Positions 1 to 5,400 of a stretch of 6,034 bases of DNA are shown here, in pieces. Source of the DNA: Planctomycetota bacterium (GTDB lineage Bacteria; Planctomycetota; UBA1135; GCA-002686595); contig SCVU01000039.1 of assembly GCA_004296785.1 (NCBI GenBank), positions 1 through 6,034 on the forward strand. The letters are read 5' to 3'. Numbering within the stretch: the stretch's first letter is position 1; each line of letters begins with the position of its first letter. The translations under genes were made by a program, and so were the position numbers. The notes beneath the pieces were generated by a model that did not search any database, was not told where the DNA came from, and saw only the letters and a program-made list of their open reading frames with translations.

Positions 1-717
1 GCGCTCGACGACGCTCGCGCCCGGCGAGCCGATCGCGTCGAGCGTGCGCTTGTACAGCGGCAGTCCGCCCGGCGTCGGCGTGATGCCGGGCGACGGCACC
101 GAGCCGTCGGGATTCGTCCAGCGCGGGATGTCCTTGCCGACCGCGTACGCGACCGGCGGCGTCGTCGCATTGGTCGCGAGCGCGGCGCCGCGGCATGCGG
201 TGTCGATCTGCCAGAACGGGCCGGCCGCCGTGTTGACGAGACCGCCGACGTCCCACGTCTCGACCGTCGCGTTGACGTCGAACGGCACGACGAAGCTCTG
301 CTCGTCGAACTGCACCGGGTAGTGGTGCGCCGACGCGAACTGCAGCGAGCGCGATGCGAGCACCGACTGGCTCGTGCTCGACAGCGCGGCGGTGCGCGCG
401 AGCGCGACCGCGATCTCGTTGTCGTAGTCGCCGAGCGCCGAGGCCGGGTCGCGGTTCCACACGCGCAGCACGTTGCCGATGCGGTCGACGACCGCGACCG
501 CGAGGTCGGACGAGTCGGTCGCTTCGGCGGCGGCCTCGACGATCGCGTCGACGTCGGCGCTCGTCAGCACGTCGGCGACGGGGTCCTGCGGCGAGAACGT
601 CGTGGAACTGGACAACTGCGGCGAGCTCGAACCGCTGCCGCACGAGGCGAGCAGTGTGAACGCGATGGTGCCGGTCGACGCGGCGAGACGGAGGAAATGG
701 TGCGAGCGAGAGAGCAT
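1..717 (-). CDS. GlcG/HbpS-like haem-binding domain lipoprotein, 3' end outside window
   Basis: The reverse strand reads openly from an ATG at 717 to the window edge (239 codons, no stop). Residues 1-26 form a lipoprotein signal: R and H residues, a hydrophobic stretch (TIAFTLLAS), then the lipobox LLASC with Cys26, followed by a Gly/Ser linker, so the protein should be lipid-anchored in the envelope. Residues 50-130 match the start of the GlcG/HbpS (DUF336) family: LTSADVDAIVEAAAEAT, then LAVAVVDRIGNVLRVW, then IAVALARTAALSS. This family binds or helps degrade haem-like ligands, but the role here is unknown. Residues 131-216 are an insertion relative to a minimal family member, before TPGGLPLYK (215-223), which resembles the family's second conserved block. 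The usual C-terminal GxxGVxG block lies beyond the edge. The frame upstream of 717 has no ATG before the divergent gene; a TTG at 756-754 is a less likely start. There is no Shine-Dalgarno. Confidence 0.86.
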   Translation of the reverse strand, partial: MLSRSHHFLRLAASTGTIAFTLLASCGSGSSSPQLSSSTTFSPQDPVADVLTSADVDAIVEAAAEATDSSDLAVAVVDRIGNVLRVWNRDPASALGDYDNEIAVALARTAALSSTSQSVLASRSLQFASAHHYPVQFDEQSFVVPFDVNATVETWDVGGLVNTAAGPFWQIDTACRGAALATNATTPPVAYAVGKDIPRWTNPDGSVPSPGITPTPGGLPLYKRTLDAIGSPGASVVER

Positions 718-760
718 GGCGAGCTTTCGAGGAGCGGGGGATCGGCGGGCTGCCAAGAAA

Positions 761-766
761 ACATTA
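761..766 (-). promoter_or_regulatory. Putative -10 element TAATGT for the leftward lipoprotein gene
   Basis: Read on the minus strand, 766-761 is TAATGT, in the most AT-rich patch of the intergenic region. It lies 43 bases before the ATG at 717, which would give a leader of about 36 bases. I see no good -35 at 17 bases. The call rests on composition and position only. Confidence 0.35.
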
Positions 767-770
767 CTCT
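765..770 (+). promoter_or_regulatory. Putative -10 element TACTCT for the barrel gene
   Basis: TACTCT fits TAnnnT, 12 bases before the ATG at 783, so the transcript would begin about 5 bases before the start codon. It overlaps the leftward TAATGT by two bases. There is no Shine-Dalgarno in the 20 bases before the ATG and no recognisable -35. Confidence 0.35.
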
Positions 771-782
771 CCCGAGCCGAGC

Positions 783-2564
783 ATGACTCCTCCGAACCTC
801 GTACTCGCGGTCCTTGCGCTCGCCGCGGCGTCGCTCGCGGCGCAGACCACCGAAACGCCGGCGTCAGCGCCCGCGCCGCAGGCAGCGCCGGAATCGGCGC
901 AATCCGCACCCGAGTCAGCTCCCGCGCCGCAGTCCGCGCCGCAGGAGTTGCCCGCCGCATCCGCAGCGGAACCGAGCGTGCACGCGCAGAGCCTCGTGTT
1001 CGCTCCCGCGCCGACCGGCGATCCGGTGCGCCGGATGCGCGATGCGTGGAGCCAACCGCCGCCGTCGCTCCCGCTCGGCGCGCAGGCGTCGACGTGGGAC
1101 AAGCTGCGCGGCAGCGCGCCGTGGAGCGACGACGGCGATCTGTACTTCCGCGTGCAGGCCTTCGCGCGCGCCGAGCTCGACGAGTTCAGCGTGCCGACCT
1201 CGAGCGGCACGCCGGGTCCGAGCGCGAAGTTCTTCGGCTCCGACGGCCAGTCGCGCGCGCGACTCGACGCGGCGATCGTCGCCGACGCGTGGCAGCTCGA
1301 GCACGGCACGCCGTGGTCGATCTGGCGCGCGCGCGTCGCGCTCGCCGCCGCGCGGCAGCTCGACGAGGTCGGCGAGCCGGGCGTGCTCAGCCCCGACCTG
1401 CTCGAAGGCGAGGACCGCGGCGAGGGCGCGTTCGGCCTCGAAGAAGCGTGGTTCGAGCACGTGCTCACGCCGCACGATGCCCAGACGCGCTGGAGCGCGC
1501 GCGTCGGCGTGCAGCCGCTGCGCAGCGATTTCCGCGGCTTCGTCTACGACGACTCGAACCTCGGTTTGCTCGTCGACGGCGCGAACGATGCGCGCTGGAG
1601 CTGGACGCTCGCGCTGTTCGATCGGCGCGATCGCGACACCGAGACCGGGCTGCTCGAGGTCGACAATTCGCGCGAGCAGCTCGTCGCCGTCGCACGCGTG
1701 CACCGCGACGACTGGATCCCGTTCGTCGGCGAGCGCGTCGGTTACGCGACCGAGTTCTCGCTGCACTGGTCGGCCGACTCGCGCGACGAACACGTCGACG
1801 AGGACGGCTTCCCGGTCGCGCCGCCGCCGTTCGGCGCCGCACAGAGCGGCGACGTCGATTCGATCTATCTCGGTTGGGCCGGCGAGGGCCAGCTCGACGA
1901 GCACTGGGACATCTCGCACGCCGTCTATCAGGTCTACGGCAGCGACGAAGCGAATCCGATCGCCGCGCGTGAGGTCGACATCGACGCGCGACTCGCCGCG
2001 CTCGAGCTCGGCACGACGCGCGGCCCGTTCCGCTTCGCGTTGAGCGCGTTGCACGCGTCGGGCGATTCGGATGCGAACGACAAGAAGGGCGGCGGCTTCG
2101 ACGCGATCCTCGACGCGCCGCGCTTTGCGGGCGCCGGCTCGTCGTTCTGGGCGCGCCATGCGTGGAAGCTCGTCGGCACGAAGCTGAAGAGCGAGTGGAG
2201 CCCGCTGCCGGATCTGTCGCCGTCGCAGAACGAAGGGCACCAGGGTTTCGTGAATCCCGGGCTCGATCTGCTCGGCGCGTCGGCGGCGTGGAACGCGGAC
2301 GAGTCGCTGCGCGCGTCGGCGGGGCTGTCGTGGCTCTCGTTCGACCAGACCGACAGCCTGGAGACGCTGCTGCAGCTCGATTCGATGGATCGCGAGATCG
2401 GTTGGGAGCTGTGGGCGGGCGCCGAGTGGCGGCCGACGCAGCAGTGGAACGCGCGGCTCGAACTCGGTGCGTCTGTGCTGTTGCCCGGCGGCGGGATCGA
2501 GCGCGTCTTTGGCGACGACGAGCCGCTGTGGGGCGTGTTCGCGGCGCTGACCCTCGGGATCTGA
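783..2564 (+). CDS. Outer-membrane beta-barrel protein, alginate-export-like
   Basis: This is a 593-residue exported protein. Residues 1-20 are an Ala/Leu-rich signal peptide ending SLAAQ. Residues 22-64 are a low-complexity spacer of Ala, Pro, Ser, Glu and Gln (repeated APES/APQS-like units). The rest, from about residue 110, alternates short polar and aromatic strands as in a transmembrane beta-barrel, for example LYFRVQAFARAEL near the start, and LWGVFAALTLGI at the very C-terminus. Two stretches resemble, from memory, an alginate-export-like porin family found in planctomycetes and deltaproteobacteria: SGDSDANDKKGGGFDAILDA with the following APRFAGAGSSFW (about 427-457), and GHQGFVNPGLDLLGASAAW further on. 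Such barrels pass solutes or polymers across the outer membrane; the substrate cannot be read here. The stop is 21 bases before the next gene. Porin-like assignment is inference; coding status is strong. Confidence 0.88.
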   Translation: MTPPNLVLAVLALAAASLAAQTTETPASAPAPQAAPESAQSAPESAPAPQSAPQELPAASAAEPSVHAQSLVFAPAPTGDPVRRMRDAWSQPPPSLPLGAQASTWDKLRGSAPWSDDGDLYFRVQAFARAELDEFSVPTSSGTPGPSAKFFGSDGQSRARLDAAIVADAWQLEHGTPWSIWRARVALAAARQLDEVGEPGVLSPDLLEGEDRGEGAFGLEEAWFEHVLTPHDAQTRWSARVGVQPLRSDFRGFVYDDSNLGLLVDGANDARWSWTLALFDRRDRDTETGLLEVDNSREQLVAVARVHRDDWIPFVGERVGYATEFSLHWSADSRDEHVDEDGFPVAPPPFGAAQSGDVDSIYLGWAGEGQLDEHWDISHAVYQVYGSDEANPIAAREVDIDARLAALELGTTRGPFRFALSALHASGDSDANDKKGGGFDAILDAPRFAGAGSSFWARHAWKLVGTKLKSEWSPLPDLSPSQNEGHQGFVNPGLDLLGASAAWNADESLRASAGLSWLSFDQTDSLETLLQLDSMDREIGWELWAGAEWRPTQQWNARLELGASVLLPGGGIERVFGDDEPLWGVFAALTLGI

Positions 2565-2573
2565 ACGCGCGGC

Positions 2574-2579
2574 TAGACT
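2574..2579 (+). promoter_or_regulatory. Putative -10 element TAGACT for the beta-helix gene
   Basis: TAGACT sits in the 21-base gap after the barrel gene and ends 6 bases before the ATG at 2586, so the +1 would fall on the start codon itself (leaderless). The decamer CGGCTAGACT nearly repeats CGGCTAAGCT before the gene at 5401. A GAGG at 2580-2583 is only 2 bases from the ATG, too close to act as a ribosome site. No -35 is evident. Confidence 0.45.
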
Positions 2580-2585
2580 GAGGCG

Positions 2586-3848
2586 ATGCGCGCGCTCGCC
2601 ATCGCAGCCATCGTCGCCGCGCTGGTGCTCGACACGCCGGCGCTCGCATCGCAAGTCCACGTCGTCGCGACGCAGCCCGGCCCGGGCGTCGACTTCAAGT
2701 CGATCTCGGCCGCCGTCGCCGCGGCTGCTGACGGCGACGTCCTGCTCGTGAAGCCGGGCACCTATGCCGAGCACGTGGCGGTGCACGGCAAGTCGATCGC
2801 GATCGCGAGCGATTCGGGCGGTCCCGTGCTGATCACGGGGAGCGTCAAGATCGAAGCGTTGCCCGCCTCCGCGTCGTTCTCGATGCAAGGCATGCACGTG
2901 ATCGGCAGCGCGGGCAAGGCGGCGCTGCGCATCACGGACTGCGCTGGTTCCGTGTTGCTCGAAGGCTGCAAGGTCGACGGCGGTTTCGGAGGCGGCGGGT
3001 GGGACGCCCCGGCGGGCGCCGCTGCGGTGATCACGCGCAGCGACGCCGTGACGCTCGTCGGATGCGAGGCCCGCGGCGGCCACGGCGGCCATCTCTCGCA
3101 CACGAGCGATCCATTCGATTCGGGCGGCGCGGGAGGGGCCGGCCTTTCGATCGGCGAGTCGAAGGTCACGCTCCACGCCTGCGTCGTGCTCGGCGGTCCC
3201 GGCGGCGGCTGCGATCCGGGTCCGTGCTCGGGCGGCAGCGGTGCAGTCGGTTGCTACTCGAGCGCGAGCACCGTGCACGCATCGGCGAGTCGGTTCTTCG
3301 GGAGCCCGGGCGGCAGCGGATCCGGGCCGTTCGGGATCGGGTCTCCGGCCGTTCCGCTCTCCGTGCACGCGGCGAGTACTCTGGAGCTCGTCGCGTGCCT
3401 CGCGTCTTCCGACTATCTGCCGGATACGTGGTCGAGCATCAAGAGCGACGCGAGCAGCAGCGTGAGCCAGTTCGCGATCGCGCCGGTCGAGCTCGCCGTC
3501 AGCGCGCCGAGCCAGGTCGGCGTGAAGCCGCTGCGCGAAGGCGAAGCGGGCACGCTCGAGATCTCCGGTGCGACCGGCGCCCTCGCGCTGCTGCTCGTCG
3601 CGCCGAGCTTCGCGTACACGTCGAACCCGAGCTGGCTCGGCACCGCGCTCATCGGCGCGCCGCTCACCGTGTTGCCGCTCGGCGTGCTCGGCGCGAGCGC
3701 GAGCGTGTCGATCCCGTTCACCGTGCCCGATCAGGGCGCAGGCATCGAAGTCACGCTCGTGCACCTGCAAGCGGCGACGATCGACGCGCAAGGCGCGCTC
3801 CAGCTCGGCGCGCATCGGCTCGCCGCGCTGCTCGACGCGTCGTTCTGA
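2586..3848 (+). CDS. Secreted right-handed beta-helix (pectin-lyase-fold) protein with C-terminal beta module
   Basis: This is a 420-residue protein with a clean signal peptide (residues 1-21, cleavage near PALA|SQ). Residues 31-62 (GVDFKSISAAVAAAADGDVL, then LVKPGTY) are the usual opening of NosD/DUF1565-type parallel beta-helix proteins. Residues 112-275 form about five degenerate coils, each with a GA-rich strand, a second strand of the type SxVTLxxC and a turn GGxGG; the marker residues are Cys128, Cys160, Cys199, Ser235 and Cys271, spaced 32-39 apart. Residues about 300-420 are a separate beta-rich domain (EISGATGALALLLVAP, LPLGVLGASASVSIPFTVP, ending LAALLDASF), resembling C-terminal domains seen on many exported planctomycete proteins. 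Beta-helix folds often bind or cleave polysaccharide, but I see no catalytic residue set, so no enzyme function is claimed. The ATG follows a TAGACT hexamer by 6 bases. Confidence 0.9.
   Translation: MRALAIAAIVAALVLDTPALASQVHVVATQPGPGVDFKSISAAVAAAADGDVLLVKPGTYAEHVAVHGKSIAIASDSGGPVLITGSVKIEALPASASFSMQGMHVIGSAGKAALRITDCAGSVLLEGCKVDGGFGGGGWDAPAGAAAVITRSDAVTLVGCEARGGHGGHLSHTSDPFDSGGAGGAGLSIGESKVTLHACVVLGGPGGGCDPGPCSGGSGAVGCYSSASTVHASASRFFGSPGGSGSGPFGIGSPAVPLSVHAASTLELVACLASSDYLPDTWSSIKSDASSSVSQFAIAPVELAVSAPSQVGVKPLREGEAGTLEISGATGALALLLVAPSFAYTSNPSWLGTALIGAPLTVLPLGVLGASASVSIPFTVPDQGAGIEVTLVHLQAATIDAQGALQLGAHRLAALLDASF
2919..3416 (+). repeat. Five degenerate beta-helix coils encoded within the gene
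   Basis: The protein segment 112-277 repeats a unit of 32-39 residues: GA-[hydrophobic], then SxVTLxxC, then GGxGG. Marker residues are Cys128, Cys160, Cys199, Ser235 (Cys replaced) and Cys271. The repeat is at protein level; the DNA copies are too diverged to align base by base. Confidence 0.6.
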
Positions 3849-3863
3849 CGCGCGATTCGCGCG
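3849..3863 (+). terminator. Possible GC hairpin after the beta-helix gene
   Basis: Directly after the TGA, CGCGCG (3849-3854) can pair with CGCGCG (3858-3863) around an ATT loop. There is no T-run after it, so it is not a standard intrinsic terminator. In such GC-rich DNA a 6-bp CG stem can arise by chance. Confidence 0.22.
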
Positions 3864-3912
3864 CGCTACGGCCGCTGCGCCAACTCTTACCCCCGCGGCG
3901 GCGTAGCGGTGT

Positions 3913-3918
3913 TAAGGT
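3913..3918 (+). promoter_or_regulatory. TAAGGT: putative -10 element or ribosome site for the peptidase gene
   Basis: TAAGGT ends 9 bases before the ATG at 3928, giving a predicted leader of about 2-3 bases. The overlapping AAGGTGA (3914-3920), 7 bases from the ATG, also resembles a Shine-Dalgarno sequence, so the same bases have two competing readings. Its TAA is also the in-frame stop that fixes the peptidase start. Confidence 0.4.
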
Positions 3919-3927
3919 GACCCCGCC

Positions 3928-5337
3928 ATGCCGCTCCTCAGCCTGCTCCTCGCACTGAACTCCGCTTCGATTCCGCTCGCCGACACGCGCGCTCCCGACG
4001 CGAAGCGGCCGGACGATGGCGCGTCGAACATGGCGCGCGCCGCGAACGGTGCCCCGTACTGCGGGCTCGGCAAGGCGTTCCACGCCGGTCGTCGCGCCGA
4101 GCTGCGCAAGCAACTGAAGAAGGGCTGGGTGCTCGTGCGCGGCCTGCCCGACACGCGCGACTACACCGCGTTCCGCCAGGACAAGGTGTTCTGGTACCTG
4201 ACCGGCATCGAGACGCCGAACGTCGCGCTGCTGATGAACTGCGAGAGCGGCGAGGAGATCCTGTTCCTCCCGCGCCCCGACAAGCGCAACGAGAGCTGGG
4301 AAGGCGAGAAGTGGGACAGTCGCGACGCGTGGGTCGCCGAGCTCGCCGGCTTCACCGACGTGCGCGAGAACGACACGCTCGTCGCCGTCGTCAAGGAATC
4401 CGTCGCGCGCGAGAAGCGCGTGTGGATCAGCATGCATCCGACGGTCGACATCTCCGGCGCGGTCGACCGCGCGTGGCCGTTCGACAGTGCGCAGGCGAAG
4501 GATCCGCTCGACGGCCGCACGAGCCGCGAGAAGGTGCTGAAGGAGCAGCTCGAGAAGCTCGGCGCGGAGCCGAAGGACATGGCCGGCGAGCTCAGCGAGC
4601 TGCGCCGCATCAAGCAGCCCGAGGAGGTCGACGCGCTGCGCCGCTCGTGCCGCGCCGGCGCGATCGCGATGATGGAAGCGATCCGCTCGACGCAAGCCGG
4701 CATCTACGAGGGCGACCTCGGCGCGCTGATGAGCTTCGTGCAGCAGCGCGAAGGCGCCGACGGGCCGGGCTACCAGCCGATCACGGGCTCGGGCCCCAAT
4801 TCGTGCGTGCTTCACTACTCCGGGCAGCACCGCAGGCTCGGCGCGGGCGAGATGATGCTGATCGACTTCGGCCCCGAGCTCGACCACTACGTGACCGACA
4901 TCACGCGCTCGTGGCCGGTCGACGGGAAGTTCACGGCGCGCCAGCTCGAGATGTACGAGGCGGTGCGCGCGTCGCAGGAGGCCGGCATCGCGGTGATCAA
5001 GCCGGGCGCGAAGCTGCGCGACGTCGAGAAGGCGTGCGCCGAGGTGCTCGCCGCGCGCGGTTTCAAGAATTTCACGAAGCACGGCGTCAGCCACTTCGTC
5101 GGCCTCGAGGTGCACGACGTCGGCGACTTCGGCAAGCCGCTCGAGCCGGGCGTGACGTTCGTCGTCGAGCCGGGTCTGTACGACGAGGAGACGGGCATCG
5201 GCATCCGCATCGAGGACGTCGTCGTCGTCACCGAGACCGGTTGCGACGTGCTGACGCGCGAGTGTCCGCGCGATCCGGGCGAGGTCGAGCGGCTGATGGC
5301 GGAGACCGGCGTACTCGAGCGCATGGGCGCGCGCTGA
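3928..5337 (+). CDS. pepP: Xaa-Pro aminopeptidase (M24B, PepP type), probably exported
   Basis: This 469-residue metallopeptidase should remove an N-terminal residue that precedes proline. Residues 49-180 are the AMP_N domain (FRQDKVFWYLTGIETPN, LFLPRPD). Residues about 231-455 are the M24 'pita-bread' domain. The five metal ligands are all present: Asp313 (LIDFG), Asp324 (TDITRSWP), His389 (HGVSHFVGLEVHD), Glu414 (VEPGLY) and Glu429 (GIRIED). Supporting His296 (CVLHY), His385 and His396 are present too. The His296-Asp313 spacing and the two-His spacing equal those of E. coli PepP as I recall it. Unlike that cytoplasmic enzyme, residues 1-20 (MPLLSLLLALNSASIPLADT) look like a signal peptide followed by a linker, but no basic residue precedes the hydrophobic run, so export is only probable. 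An in-frame TAA at 3913-3915 rules out an upstream start; Met35 is a possible later start that would remove the leader. Confidence 0.96.
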   Translation: MPLLSLLLALNSASIPLADTRAPDAKRPDDGASNMARAANGAPYCGLGKAFHAGRRAELRKQLKKGWVLVRGLPDTRDYTAFRQDKVFWYLTGIETPNVALLMNCESGEEILFLPRPDKRNESWEGEKWDSRDAWVAELAGFTDVRENDTLVAVVKESVAREKRVWISMHPTVDISGAVDRAWPFDSAQAKDPLDGRTSREKVLKEQLEKLGAEPKDMAGELSELRRIKQPEEVDALRRSCRAGAIAMMEAIRSTQAGIYEGDLGALMSFVQQREGADGPGYQPITGSGPNSCVLHYSGQHRRLGAGEMMLIDFGPELDHYVTDITRSWPVDGKFTARQLEMYEAVRASQEAGIAVIKPGAKLRDVEKACAEVLAARGFKNFTKHGVSHFVGLEVHDVGDFGKPLEPGVTFVVEPGLYDEETGIGIRIEDVVVVTETGCDVLTRECPRDPGEVERLMAETGVLERMGAR

Positions 5338-5343
5338 CGCGCG
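5328..5343 (+). terminator. Possible GC hairpin across the peptidase stop codon
   Basis: CGCGCG at 5328-5333 can pair with CGCGCG at 5338-5343, with a CTGA loop that contains the stop codon. No T-run follows. It is a weak structural candidate that could pause transcription or protect the 3' end, or mean nothing. Confidence 0.18.
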
Positions 5344-5387
5344 TCGCCGTGCGGAGTCGAGCCGACCGCGTTCGCGCCGGAATCGGC

Positions 5388-5393
5388 TAAGCT
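5388..5393 (+). promoter_or_regulatory. Putative -10 element TAAGCT for the FG-GAP gene
   Basis: TAAGCT ends 7 bases before the ATG at 5401, which predicts a leaderless mRNA. It lies in CGGCTAAGCT (5384-5393), one transition pair away from the decamer before the beta-helix gene. There is no purine-rich ribosome site and no recognisable -35 in this 63-base gap. Confidence 0.45.
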
Positions 5394-5400
5394 CGCCGCG

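Noticed and set aside
564..764. Short minus-strand frame starting at the ATG at 764
   Set aside because: It overlaps the lipoprotein gene in another frame, and its ATG lies within the proposed TAATGT element.
44..786. Plus-strand open frames opposite the lipoprotein gene
   Set aside because: The minus strand encodes a lipobox and a recognisable HbpS-like domain; the plus frames show only composition-driven sequence.
473..1972. A 499-codon plus-strand frame across the divergent region and the barrel gene
   Set aside because: Arg-rich shadow frame that crosses the leftward lipoprotein start and the barrel signal peptide; the barrel frame has the expected signal peptide and ending.
915..3815. 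A 966-codon open frame on the minus strand opposite the barrel and beta-helix genes
   Set aside because: It is Arg/Ala/Glu-rich low-complexity sequence without a domain, lies opposite two well-supported genes and ignores their boundaries. In GC-rich DNA stops are rare in antisense frames, so long false frames are expected.
3928..5337. The peptidase as a processor of the neighbouring Ala/Pro-rich barrel N-terminus
   Set aside because: The expected mature barrel N-terminus (QTTETP) has no proline at position 2, so a Xaa-Pro aminopeptidase would not act on it directly.
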